Origin: UMGS1889 sp900556055
GTDB lineage: Bacteria > Bacillota > Clostridia > Oscillospirales > Ruminococcaceae
Assembly: GCA_902463265.1 (NCBI GenBank)
Contig: CABQEV010000024.1
Location: 1-31,760 of the forward strand
Direction of reading: 5' to 3'
Length of the DNA stretch: 31,760 nucleotides
The position numbers and the translations under genes are program-made. The notes under the pieces are model-generated. The model did not search any database. It worked only from the letters and a program-made list of their open reading frames with translations, and was not told where the DNA came from. Every line of letters starts with the position of its first letter. The first letter of the stretch is position 1. Below are positions 24,705 through 31,760 of the stretch, one piece after another.

Positions 24705-25195
24705 GTCGTTTTTGTGCATTTCCTGTTATTACGGGACGCTTTTTTAATAGATTTAAGACATTTTATAACGAACGTGACCGAGAAAATGCCAAGCGCTATC
24801 GCTCCCGCAATGCCGAACGTCGTGACCGCACGCTTTCCGAAATCGGGCAGATCGCCGTTTATGCAGGACATCATTGCATAATAAAGATTGCTTCCCGGAA
24901 CAAGCGGAACTATCGAAACGATAAGGAACATAGGCACAGGCACCTTCAGACGTTTTGCAAGGATCTCCGCATAAACCGTCACAGCAGCAGATGCGGCGAA
25001 GCAGATAAACAGCTCTGAAAATCCGCAGTCAGAAAGAAAAACATACAGAAACTTGCAGACAAATGCCCCAAGTGCAGCCGCAAAAAGATTGGCACGCCTG
25101 ATGTTATAGCGTATTCCGAGCGCAACAGCAGCCGCAAAGGAAAAAAGTCCGCTTGTGATCATTTCTCTTGTGATCTCTATCTCCAAAGCCGTCAT
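24701..25195 (-). CDS. Threonine/serine exporter, C-terminal-type subunit (ThrE_2/DUF3815)
   Basis: 164 residues with four or five membrane helices and the characteristic segment VPMFLIVSIVPLVPGSNLYYAMM (about 85-107), whose Pro-Gly-Ser turn marks the DUF3815 half of ThrE exporters. It starts 19 bases after the DUF1212-type gene, and the two together equal one full ThrE. The ATG at 25195 directly abuts AAAGGAG, which is too close; a TTG three codons in (25186) would have ideal spacing and may be the true start. The exported substrate is inferred from the family only. Confidence 0.87.
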   Translation of the reverse strand: MTALEIEITREMITSGLFSFAAAVALGIRYNIRRANLFAAALGAFVCKFLYVFLSDCGFSELFICFAASAAVTVYAEILAKRLKVPVPMFLIVSIVPLVPGSNLYYAMMSCINGDLPDFGKRAVTTFGIAGAIALGIFSVTFVIKCLKSIKKASRNNRKCTKTT

Positions 25196-25214
25196 CTCCT
25201 TTCTTAGGCAGATA

Positions 25215-25967
25215 TCAGAAACCTCTGAATAAACCCATAGTTACGGCAACTCCCGCCGCAATTCCGACCGCAGACAAAAGTGCCTCGATAAGCGTATACG
25301 TTCCCGCAAAAAAATCGCCCGATATAAAATCCCTCGCACCGTTCGTCAGCGTAACGCCCGGAACAAGCATCATGAGCACGCCGATTATCGTTTTATCATA
25401 CGCAAGCGCAAATCCCGAAATGTAAAAAAGCATAGCAACAATGACCATCACACACGCCGAAAGCAGGTTTTCAAACAGCACTCCCGCATCGGAACGTGAA
25501 GCAAAATCTTCGGTAAATCTGACGGCAAGCCCTGCAATTCCTGCAGCAGCAGCCTCACGCCAGCCTCCGCCGAAAACAAGCGCATAGCAGAAAGGCGCAG
25601 CAAAGTTGCTTGCATAAATAAACGTCCTGCCGTATAAGGGCGACTTCCCGATATGATCCAGCCTGCGGTTTACCGTATCCGCCGACGGCTTTACGGCACA
25701 TATCATTCTCGAAAGCGAATTAAGACGTGCTACTCTGTCAAGATTTACGCCCCTGTTTTGGATATTCTGAAGCTTCGTTATCGGAACGCCGTTTTCGGAC
25801 ACGGTTATGATAAGCGTTCTCGGAATTGCAAAAACGCTTATGTCATCATATCCATAAGCCACGCAGATACGCTTGATGCTGTCCTCGACACGGTTTATCT
25901 CGCCGCCGCAGGAAAGCATCATCGTCCCGAAACGTGAAACAAATTCGAGAAGTTCAAGTCCTTTCAT
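25215..25967 (-). CDS. Threonine/serine exporter, N-terminal-type subunit (ThrE/DUF1212)
   Basis: 250 residues. The cytoplasmic DUF1212 domain opens with LSCGGEINRVEDSIKRI, the family's GGE-RVE motif, followed by about five membrane helices, one of them ending in VLMMLVPGVTLTNGARD. Forms a two-protein exporter with the next gene. Its ATG shares one base with the SDR stop (TGATG), so translation is coupled. SDR, this gene and its partner form an operon. Confidence 0.88.
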   Translation of the reverse strand: MKGLELLEFVSRFGTMMLSCGGEINRVEDSIKRICVAYGYDDISVFAIPRTLIITVSENGVPITKLQNIQNRGVNLDRVARLNSLSRMICAVKPSADTVNRRLDHIGKSPLYGRTFIYASNFAAPFCYALVFGGGWREAAAAGIAGLAVRFTEDFASRSDAGVLFENLLSACVMVIVAMLFYISGFALAYDKTIIGVLMMLVPGVTLTNGARDFISGDFFAGTYTLIEALLSAVGIAAGVAVTMGLFRGF

Positions 25968-26698
25968 CAGATCACCATTCCGCCGTTTACTCCAAGTATC
26001 TGCCCCGTGATGAAACCCGCATTTTCCGACGCAAGGAACGACACCGCATCTGCGATATCCGCCGGAGTTCCTATCCTCGAAAGCGGAGTTTCTTCAATAA
26101 GGCAGTTTACAGTTTCTTCATCAAGATGGGAATTCATCTCTGTGTCAATAAGTCCAGGAGCAATACAGTTTACTCTTATCCCCGACAGTCCAAGCTCCTT
26201 GGCAAGTGCCTTTGTAAATCCGATAAGAGCAGCCTTTGCCGCCGAATAATGCACCTCGCACGATGCTCCGACCTGTCCCCACATAGATGAAATATTAATA
26301 ATATTTCCGCATTTTGCATTTATCATACCCTTGGAAAACACCTGTGAGCAGTTGAACGCACCCTTGACATTGACCGCAAAAAGCCTGTCCCACATTTCCT
26401 CGGAAATATCCGTGAAAAGGCACTGCTTTGCGATGCCTGCGTTATTTACCAGAAGAACGACGCTTCCAAGCTCACTTTTTATGCTCTCTGCCATCCGCTC
26501 GACCTCTGAACGCACGGAAACATCACATTTAAACGGCATTGCGACACCTCCGCTGCCGTTTATCCTGCGGCATACCTCCTCGGCAGCGTCCTTTGATGAA
26601 TTGTAATTTACAGCTACGGCATATCCTTCGGAAGCCAGCTTTTCAGCGATCGCTGTGCCTATTCCGCGTGACGCACCGGTAACAACAGCAGTTTTCAC
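25967..26698 (-). CDS. FabG-like SDR reductase, possibly the EF-P 5-aminopentanone reductase type
   Basis: 243 residues starting at GTG 26698: GGAGG lies seven bases before this GTG, whereas ATGs further upstream lack a ribosome site. Classical short-chain dehydrogenase with cofactor loop TGASRGIG (7-14), NNAG, catalytic Ser-Tyr-Lys in ISSMWG and HYSAAKAAL, and the C-terminal APGLIDTEM and GQILGVNGGM. The length and sequence resemble both FabG and the YmfI group that finishes the EF-P lysine modification in Firmicutes. No fatty-acid or efp gene is nearby, so the substrate is open. First gene of the unit with the ThrE pair. Confidence 0.88.
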   Translation of the reverse strand: MKTAVVTGASRGIGTAIAEKLASEGYAVAVNYNSSKDAAEEVCRRINGSGGVAMPFKCDVSVRSEVERMAESIKSELGSVVLLVNNAGIAKQCLFTDISEEMWDRLFAVNVKGAFNCSQVFSKGMINAKCGNIINISSMWGQVGASCEVHYSAAKAALIGFTKALAKELGLSGIRVNCIAPGLIDTEMNSHLDEETVNCLIEETPLSRIGTPADIADAVSFLASENAGFITGQILGVNGGMVI

Positions 26699-26732
26699 AA
26701 GTGTTCCTCCATTCATTGACCATTTCATGTAT

Positions 26733-26761
26733 ATTATACACTATATTCCGAAACATTTCAA
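26733..26761 (-). promoter_or_regulatory. Promoter of the SDR-thrE operon
   Basis: Leftward TTGAAA (26756-26761), 17 bases, TATAAT (26733-26738), 35 bases before the GTG start. Confidence 0.75.
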
Positions 26762-26780
26762 CTGATTATGCAAAAAAAAT

Positions 26781-26807
26781 CTCCCGAAAAGAAAAACTTA
26801 TCGGGAG
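26781..26807 (-). terminator. Intrinsic terminator of radA
   Basis: CTCCCGA and TCGGGAG form a 7-base stem with an inner AAG/CTT, just beyond the radA stop, followed on the minus strand by ATTTTTTTG. Confidence 0.85.
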
Positions 26808-26813
26808 GAAAAA

Positions 26814-28202
26814 TCATCCTTTGTTTATAGCATCAAACGCCTGCTTTACATTTGAAACGGGTATCACTTCTATCGAATAATCCGAGAGATCAAGCCCTCT
26901 GAGTGCCTGCTTGGGGATTATACACTTTTCAAAGCCCATTCGCTCGACCTCTTTAAGACGCTTTGCGACCTGTCCGACCGCACGTATCTCGCCGCCCAGA
27001 CCTATCTCGCCCATGGCAGTCAGCTTGTCGTTTATCGGTCTGTCCATAAGTCCCGAATAAAGTGCCAGCGCAACCGGCAGATCCGCCGCAGGCTCTTCAA
27101 GCCGCAGACCGCCCACTATGTTCACATAAACATCGAGCGTACCGAAAAACAGCCCTGCACGCTTCTCAAGCACTGCAAGGATTATACACATTCTGTTATA
27201 ATCAAAGCCTGTGCACATTCTCCTCGGCGACGGAAACCCGCTCTTCGTGACAAGTGCCTGTACCTCAGTCAGCACGGGGCGGCTGCCTTCCATTACGCAG
27301 GCAACGCAGTTTCCCGAAACATTCAGCGGCCGTCCCGAAAGCAGCATAGCCGATGCATTTTCGACCTCTTCAAGTCCTTTGTCCAGCATCTCGAAAACGC
27401 CTATCTCATTCGTTGAGCCGTAACGGTTTTTAACCGCCCTGAGTATTCGGTAGCTGAGATTTCTCTCGCCCTCGAAAAACAGCACGGCATCAACGATATG
27501 CTCCATGACTTTAGGTCCTGCGATAGCACCGTCCTTGTTGACGTGTCCGACAATGAATATCGGTATTTCCTCACTTTTCGCCGTGCGCATGAACATATTC
27601 GTACATTCCCTGACCTGCGTTATGCTTCCCGCACTTGACGACAGGTCACGTATGCACATAGTCTGTATCGAATCAATTATCACTATCTCAGGCTTTTCGA
27701 CGGATATCGCATCGTTTATCGCCTCAGCATCAGTGCTTGACAGAAGATAGAGATTTTCCGATGTTACGCCGAGACGCTCAGCACGTATCTTTATCTGCCG
27801 CATGCTTTCCTCGCCCGATACATAAAGAATAGTATGATCGTCGCCCATAAAGCTGCATATCTGCAAAAGAAGCGTCGATTTGCCTATGCCGGGTTCGCCG
27901 CCGAGCAGCACAAGCGAGCCCTTGACAAGACCGCCTCCAAGCACCCTGTCCAGCTCACGCAGACCTGTTGAGTAACGAACATCGTCCTCAGTGCGGATCC
28001 CGTCTATCGCCGTGATCTTCTCCGAGAGATTTGCCGAGCGGCGCTTTGACGCTTCCCTCTGCGCCTGCGGAGATAATGAACGTGCAACCGTCTCTTCCTC
28101 GGTGAATGTATTCCATTCGCCGCACTGAGGGCATTTCCCGTTCCATTTTGATGATTCATAGCCGCATTCGCTGCATATAAAAACCGTTTTGACCTTAGCC
28201 AT
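26814..28202 (-). CDS. radA: DNA repair protein RadA (Sms)
   Basis: 462 residues, usual length. N-terminal zinc finger with Cys 10, 13, 24 and 27, RecA-like ATPase with Walker A GGEPGIGKST (101-110), the RadA-specific KNRYG (258-262, usually KNRFG), and a C-terminal Lon-like domain. RadA is a hexameric helicase that helps RecA in branch migration during recombinational repair. AGGAAG lies before the ATG. It begins 11 bases after the amidase fragment, so an amidase-radA operon is likely. With the upstream gene interrupted, radA would rely on transcription from the recombinase promoter or an unseen internal one. Confidence 0.97.
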   Translation of the reverse strand: MAKVKTVFICSECGYESSKWNGKCPQCGEWNTFTEEETVARSLSPQAQREASKRRSANLSEKITAIDGIRTEDDVRYSTGLRELDRVLGGGLVKGSLVLLGGEPGIGKSTLLLQICSFMGDDHTILYVSGEESMRQIKIRAERLGVTSENLYLLSSTDAEAINDAISVEKPEIVIIDSIQTMCIRDLSSSAGSITQVRECTNMFMRTAKSEEIPIFIVGHVNKDGAIAGPKVMEHIVDAVLFFEGERNLSYRILRAVKNRYGSTNEIGVFEMLDKGLEEVENASAMLLSGRPLNVSGNCVACVMEGSRPVLTEVQALVTKSGFPSPRRMCTGFDYNRMCIILAVLEKRAGLFFGTLDVYVNIVGGLRLEEPAADLPVALALYSGLMDRPINDKLTAMGEIGLGGEIRAVGQVAKRLKEVERMGFEKCIIPKQALRGLDLSDYSIEVIPVSNVKQAFDAINKG

Positions 28203-28213
28203 TTTGCACTTCC

Positions 28214-28774
28214 TTATTTTGTGATGAATTCGTTTATCCCCTCAAATATAGTGAATGCTACCTGCTTTCTGTATTCATCCGTTTTCAGCTTTGCAGCTTC
28301 ATCCGGATTGGATAAAAAGCCGCATTCCGCCATTATCGTAGGATTTTTGCTGAAATAGCAGAGGAACAGCTCCTTGCCGCAAAGCTTTGTCTCACGCTGA
28401 TTTTCGGGCTGAATATTCTCCCTGAATTTTCCCTGCATTATCTCCGCAAACCGCTGATTTTCGGCATTTGCAGGCGAATAAAACATCTGCGCGCCTGAAA
28501 ACTGAGAGTCGGTGAACTTGTTCTGATGTATCGATACGCAGACCGCATTGGGATATTTGTTGAACAGTGCCAGCCTGTTATCCATGTCGGATTTCTTTTG
28601 ATTTCCAATGCCCTGTATCCCGCTGTCATGAATGGAAACGTCACGCTCACGCGTTACTTCCGTCTGATAGCCGAATACCCTGCACATATCCCGCACAGAA
28701 AGCATAATGTCCAGATTTATGCCCTTTTCAGGCACACCGTCATCGGAGGAACAGCCGCCGTCCATGCCGCCATG
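28214..28774 (-). pseudogene. 3' part of an N-acetylmuramoyl-L-alanine amidase gene (CwlD-like)
   Basis: Amidase_3 homology begins at the His codon at 28772-28774 (HGGMDGG) and runs to the normal end. The zinc ligands His, Glu (VPEKGINLDIM) and His (VSIHQNKF) and the catalytic Glu (TIMAECGFLSNPDEA) are all in frame. About 50 N-terminal residues, including the expected signal or anchor and first beta strand, are missing. Upstream the frame runs through 12 unrelated codons to a TAA that is the stop of the recombinase gene. The first ATG (28765) lacks a ribosome site and would omit the first zinc His, so the fragment alone should be inactive. CwlD-type amidases cut peptide side chains from muramic acid, in spore formers for the cortex; the cortex role is inferred. 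Confidence 0.75.
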
Positions 28775-28813
28775 TGGAGCATACGTCTTAACCGCAGTTT
28801 TGCTTATCGCTTA
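28772..28813 (-). other. Probable integration junction of the serine-recombinase element
   Basis: Between the recombinase stop (28811-28813) and the amidase His codon (28772-28774) lie only 36 bases. Amidase homology starts abruptly inside the conserved GHGG motif: the expected Gly before His is Pro here. That places an attachment core at or just upstream of GCTCCACATGGCGGC. The partner site was not found in the window. Confidence 0.6.
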
Positions 28814-30391
28814 AAACTTCCAATCAATAGTGATCTGCCGTTCCCCGTCCTCGCTGTATTCACCTATGTAAACTGTATCAATGAAATCATCGGCTGTCTC
28901 ACGCGTCAGCGTATCAACATAAAGATACTTGTCAATTACAGCTTTCCTGTCAAGCTCACTTTCTCTTGCATTCTCTATATTCGTGATCTGCTTTTTTATG
29001 CTGTCACGCCTTTCCGTAAGCTCCGTTACAGTATCGGAAAACTTCCTGCTGATGACCTTATACTGATCCGCAGAAATGGTTTCATCAAGATAGTCCTCAT
29101 ACATCTTGGTGAGCTTGTCTTCTTTATCTTTGATCTGTTCTTCTATAAGATTTAATGTGTCCGTTAAAGAATCGATCTGCTCACGATGCCTGTCTGTCAA
29201 TGTCAGTTTATCCGATGCACAGTATTTTCTGATGTGCAGGTTTATCTGTTCCACTAAAAATGCTTCAAGCTGTTTGCCGCTCATAGTCTTTGTATTTGCA
29301 CAGTTCATCGCACCATTTTTGTATGTGCCGCACTGCAGACCGTAGTATTTTATTGTCCTTGCTTTGTTATAATATACATCACGCTTCATCGGCGCTCCGC
29401 ATACCGCACATCTGACCTTGCCGGATAACGGAGATACTGTCTGAGTTGTTTTATCAGCTCTTACACGTCCCGCTATTCGATCCTGTACCGTCTGCCACGT
29501 CAGCGGATCAATAATCGCTTCATGTGTATTCAGCACCCTTATCCATTCGCTTTCAGGAGCTTTCTTTTTCCTGTGGTTCTTGTAGCTTACAAAGTGGGAT
29601 TTGCCCTGCACGAGCGTTCCGATGTAGGCTTCATTGCGGACTATATTGTATATAGTCGTGTATGTCCATAAACCTTTGCTGCGCTTGTTGTTCTCTTCAT
29701 TGGCATTATGGAATTTGCTGCCGTTCATCTGCTTGTACAGCGTTGGATTCGGCAATCCTCTGCCATTCAGCTCAAGGACGATCGCCCTGTACCCTTTGCC
29801 CTGCGCATAAAGAGCAAATATCAGTCTGACTGTTTCCGCAGCCGCAGAATCGATCACCAGATGGTTCTTGTTTTGGGGATCAACGGCATATCCATACGGT
29901 GCAAAGCTTCCGGTAAACTGCCCCTGTTCCCGCTTATGCTGCAAAACGCTCCTGATCTTTTTGCTTGTGTCTTCACAGTACCATTCACTTGTAAGCGCCA
30001 GTATCTGGCTCTGCTTCTTGGTACCTTCATTATCAGTGTCGATGTGGTCGATAACGCTCTTGAACCTGACTCCCCATTCCAAAAACTTGTCGTGAATGTA
30101 ATGGTTGACTATCTCATTATCCCTCGCAAATCGGTCCTGATGCTTGCATAACACAAGATTTACCCTGCCGTTTTCACAATCAGCTATCATTCTGTTGAAT
30201 TCAGGTCTGTTTCTGTCTGTTCCGCTGTAATCATCATCGCTGTAAATGTCGTAGATATCCCAGTTGCGTTCACGGCAAAAATCCGTCAGCATCGCTTTCT
30301 GATTTTGTATGCTTTCGCTGTCATCTCCTTTAAATCTTTTATCCCTGTCCTCATCGGACAATCTTACATAAATTGCTGCACTGATACTCAT
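28811..30391 (-). CDS. Large serine recombinase (site-specific integrase)
   Basis: 526 residues from the ATG at 30391, preceded by AAAGGAGTG. Resolvase catalytic domain at about 1-150 with Ser 12 in IYVRLSDEDRD and the CKHQDRFARD block; recombinase domain at about 160-300 with FAPYGYAVDP; zinc ribbon with VRCAVCGAPM and two later Cys; then a coiled coil at about 390-480. Such enzymes integrate and excise phages, transposons and skin-type elements at short attachment sites. The gene ends 36 bases from the disrupted amidase, the usual position next to an attachment site. Its own promoter and an operator-like palindrome precede it. No excision-directionality factor was recognised, unless it is the 44-codon gene upstream. 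Confidence 0.93.
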   Translation of the reverse strand: MSISAAIYVRLSDEDRDKRFKGDDSESIQNQKAMLTDFCRERNWDIYDIYSDDDYSGTDRNRPEFNRMIADCENGRVNLVLCKHQDRFARDNEIVNHYIHDKFLEWGVRFKSVIDHIDTDNEGTKKQSQILALTSEWYCEDTSKKIRSVLQHKREQGQFTGSFAPYGYAVDPQNKNHLVIDSAAAETVRLIFALYAQGKGYRAIVLELNGRGLPNPTLYKQMNGSKFHNANEENNKRSKGLWTYTTIYNIVRNEAYIGTLVQGKSHFVSYKNHRKKKAPESEWIRVLNTHEAIIDPLTWQTVQDRIAGRVRADKTTQTVSPLSGKVRCAVCGAPMKRDVYYNKARTIKYYGLQCGTYKNGAMNCANTKTMSGKQLEAFLVEQINLHIRKYCASDKLTLTDRHREQIDSLTDTLNLIEEQIKDKEDKLTKMYEDYLDETISADQYKVISRKFSDTVTELTERRDSIKKQITNIENARESELDRKAVIDKYLYVDTLTRETADDFIDTVYIGEYSEDGERQITIDWKF

Positions 30392-30423
30392 ATTATTGTC
30401 ACTCCTTTGCGGCAATAAACAAA

Positions 30424-30482
30424 AATATGGTATAGTTATCCGGATACCAAATAATTATACCATATTCTTTTTTGTTATTCAA
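30424..30482 (-). promoter_or_regulatory. Recombinase promoter with nested palindromes
   Basis: Leftward TTGAAT (30477-30482), 17 bases, TATAAT (30454-30459). A perfect 11-base inverted repeat, AATATGGTATA (30424-30434) with 30456-30466, covers the -10 box, and its centre holds the palindrome TATCCGGATA (30437-30446) at about the start of transcription. This is the layout of a repressor operator. Confidence 0.65.
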
Positions 30483-30487
30483 GTATT

Positions 30488-30622
30488 TTATTGATCTTTA
30501 TCGGCGATCATCCGTTCATATTTTCTGTTTATCATCCTTTGAACTGCAAGCGTAACCGCTTCTTCCCTGCCCTTGTCTGAATTGGTCTTGTAATTATTTT
30601 CTGCCCTGAGTTTTGCCTTCAT
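30488..30622 (-). CDS. 44-residue basic protein upstream of the recombinase
   Basis: The ATG at 30622 has GAGAGG nine bases upstream. The protein begins MKAKLRAENNYKTNSDKG and ends RKYERMIADKDQ; it is highly charged, predicted helical and has no membrane segment. It ends about 100 bases before the recombinase start, with the recombinase promoter between. I recognise no family. The good ribosome site, orientation and position suggest a real gene of the element, perhaps a DNA-binding accessory or directionality factor, but that is conjecture. Confidence 0.5.
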   Translation of the reverse strand: MKAKLRAENNYKTNSDKGREEAVTLAVQRMINRKYERMIADKDQ

Positions 30623-30705
30623 TTCAGTACACCTCTCTTATGTTGTTATATTTATGATCATTGCTGTAAATGTATTCATATATTTCTTCCCAAACAATCA
30701 AAAAA

Positions 30706-30751
30706 GACCGTTATCACTCGGCATACACATACGCCAAAAGATGATACGGTC
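30706..30751 (-). terminator. Strong intrinsic terminator upstream of the 44-codon gene
   Basis: On the minus strand GACCGTATCA pairs with TGATAACGGTC (one bulged A). An inner stem GGCGTA/TATGCC is closed by a TGTG loop, and TTTTTT follows. It points leftward, so it would stop transcription entering from the right, where no complete gene is visible nearby. Confidence 0.75.
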
Positions 30752-31270
30752 AGGTAAACAGATATATAATTTTTTCTGTCAGATCATCAGATGTCAGTTA
30801 TGTATGCTTGTCGAAAATGAAATGTAAAATCGGAAGATAGGGCTCTTCGAAAAAATCTCTGTAAAAACAATCAACCGCAGAAAAATGACTTTGTGGTGAG
30901 AGCGGCTGATCGGTCGCTCTATTTCCTTTTTCAGTATAAATTGAATACTGCCGTTTGTCAAGCTCCCGATGCAAAATATCCTGATTTCACTGCACTGCGC
31001 TCCGTTGCATCAGGATATTTTGCGGCGGCATCAGTTCAGCCTGTCCGGATACATTATCTAAAGCTCACCGAGCACTTTGCCCCAATCCCGAAGCGGCATT
31101 GTTCATTTTTTGGATATCTCCGTTGTTGCCGGATACAAAGCCTTTAAAAGTGCTGTATCGCTCGGAAATACGCTCCGCTGATGTTTTTCGGCGGAGGGGA
31201 TTGATTTTTGAGGACGTGGGTGGGTTTGACGGGTACGATAGATCACCGGAAAACAACTGAGATAAATAAA
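30752..31270. other. Gene-free stretch
   Basis: About 520 bases with no convincing gene. Open frames exist on both strands, but they lack ribosome sites and run across the large inverted repeat at 30971-31023. A further small dyad, CTCCGC (31173-31178) with GCGGAG (31191-31196), is present. No attachment-site partner and no 5' amidase segment were found here. Confidence 0.6.
30971..31023. repeat. 15-base perfect inverted repeat
   Basis: GCAAAATATCCTGAT (30971-30985) is repeated in inverse orientation at 31009-31023 around a 23-base centre. A second, competing pairing GATGCA/TGCATC overlaps it. There is no T tract on either side. The compact bistable dyad looks like a dispersed intergenic element of the REP or MITE kind, but copy number cannot be judged from one window. 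Confidence 0.6.
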
Positions 31271-31310
31271 CCGAAAAGCGCATCTTCTGAAAAAGAAGTG
31301 CGCTTTTCGG
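31271..31310. terminator. Bidirectional terminator downstream of the LRR gene
   Basis: CCGAAAAGCGCA pairs perfectly with TGCGCTTTTCGG, and an inner CTTCT/AGAAG extends the stem. It is followed by CTTTTTT rightward and by TTTATTTATC leftward. It would end the LRR transcript coming from the right. Confidence 0.8.
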
Positions 31311-31315
31311 CTTTT

Positions 31316-31405
31316 TTAGAAGAATTGGATCAACGTGTGCGGCAGTATTTTTTCCAATGCCTGAATGGCAGAATAGCTGAGATTATTGCCGCTTAAATGA
31401 TTGGT
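31316..31405 (-). pseudogene. Decayed C-terminal cap of a second LRR gene
   Basis: In the frame ending at TAA 31316-31318 the minus strand reads LSGNNLSYSAIQALEKILP, then HTLIQFF. This matches the cap of the adjacent LRR protein (GNNPISESDIEALKSTLP), sharing GNN, Ile, Ala-Leu and Leu-Pro in register. An in-frame stop lies shortly upstream and no repeats precede it, so only the tail of a paralog survives. Confidence 0.6.
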
Positions 31406-31454
31406 TGGATATGGTTATGCGTTTTTTTTCTTGGTCATAGCAACTGCTCATTTA

Positions 31455-31760
31455 TTAACTTATATTACAGTCCGGAAGTGTTGATTTTAGAGCTTCTATG
31501 TCGGATTCAGAAATTGGATTATTACCCAAACCCAAAATTGCAAGATTTTTTAATCCTGACAACGCACTTATGTTACTGATTTGATTTCCACCTAAATATA
31601 AATATGTAATATTTCTTAATTCTGACAATACGCTTACATCGCTGATATGATTGTAATCAAGATACAACTTTGTAAGATTAGATAATCCTGACAATGCGCT
31701 TATAGCACTGATTTGATTATCAGAAAGGGTCAAATCTGTTAGATTTGTTAATCCTGACAA
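31455..31760 (-). CDS. Leucine-rich-repeat protein, C-terminal part (runs off the window)
   Basis: The last 101 codons of a gene entering from the right edge; there is no true start here. Three 22-residue repeats of the form LSGLTNLTDLTLSDNQISAISA are followed by the cap LGNNPISESDIEALKSTLPDCNIS and a TAA. The 22-residue unit is the internalin-like or bacterial SDS22-like type, usually in surface proteins that bind other proteins. The repeats are also visible in DNA as a 66-base period (TGAC at 31557, 31623, 31689 and 31755). No dockerin or anchor follows, so any anchor must be N-terminal. The domain content upstream is unknown. Confidence 0.85.
   Translation of the reverse strand: MSGLTNLTDLTLSDNQISAISALSGLSNLTKLYLDYNHISDVSVLSELRNITYLYLGGNQISNISALSGLKNLAILGLGNNPISESDIEALKSTLPDCNIS

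Noticed and set aside
30798..30990. Open minus-strand stretch of about 60 codons without stops
   Set aside because: No start codon with a ribosome site and its upstream end is inside the inverted repeat; possibly decayed coding DNA but not supportable.
31006..31040. CGGCGGCATC near 31023 as a possible partner of the attachment core near 28765-28774
   Set aside because: Only a short GC-rich match and in the wrong relative orientation for a direct attachment repeat; no amidase sequence next to it.
30893..31147. 84-codon plus-strand frame in the gene-free stretch
   Set aside because: It reads straight through the large inverted repeat and has no ribosome site; the sequence is better explained as the dyad.

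Overview
The window looks like chromosome from a Gram-positive gut or rumen anaerobe of the Ruminococcus type (Oscillospiraceae). The signs are a type III glutamine synthetase, an archaeal-type aspartyl-tRNA synthetase clustered with gatCAB, a GH44 plant-fibre glycanase, an alpha/beta spore protein, AGGAGG ribosome sites and clear TTGACA/TATAAT promoters. The species is inferred. I found no rRNA, tRNA or CRISPR. Nearly all genes lie on the minus strand; the exceptions are the spore protein, the flippase and a decayed transposase tail.

Layout. 1-553: transposase remnant and the SASP upstream region. 554-745: SASP gene, converging through a shared terminator on a two-gene unit (808-4851) that encodes a membrane-anchored GH44 enzyme followed by a sensor diguanylate cyclase. 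5330-7429: glnN with an elaborate leader. 7685-12260: gatC-gatA-gatB-aspS, the indirect Asn/Gln-tRNA route. 12402-17828: a tightly packed operon murD, two M42 peptidases, a GNAT enzyme and a methionine gamma-lyase-like PLP enzyme. 17954-19456: divergent SpoVB/MATE-like flippase. 19581-21314: ammonium transporter fused to PII. 21614-26698: C39-like secreted peptidase, enolase, TVP38-like membrane protein, split ThrE exporter, SDR reductase. 26814-28774: radA and the 3' part of a cell-wall amidase gene. 28811-30622: large serine recombinase with a 44-codon gene upstream. 30623-31760: gene-poor stretch with strong dyads, then the 3' end of a leucine-rich-repeat gene and the decayed cap of a second one.

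Two themes stand out. First, glnN and amt lie about 14 kb apart but share one control module: two TTGCAA boxes exactly 22 nt apart, a CCCCTTGACA -35, a 17-nt spacer, and a leader hairpin capped by the identical hexaloop AAUGAC. In glnN that hairpin excludes a strong terminator placed just before the start codon. This has the form of ANTAR-type antitermination, and the shared upstream boxes suggest a second, unidentified regulator. Together with gatCAB-aspS, which consumes glutamine, much of the window concerns nitrogen.

Second, the serine recombinase sits exactly where the 5' part of an amidase gene should be. The same TAA that ends the recombinase is followed in frame by 12 codons and then by the His-Gly-Gly zinc motif of the amidase. 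This looks like an element integrated inside a cell-wall (possibly spore-cortex) amidase gene of an amidase-radA operon. The missing 5' part is not in the window, so whether excision could restore the gene, as with skin-type elements, cannot be decided here.
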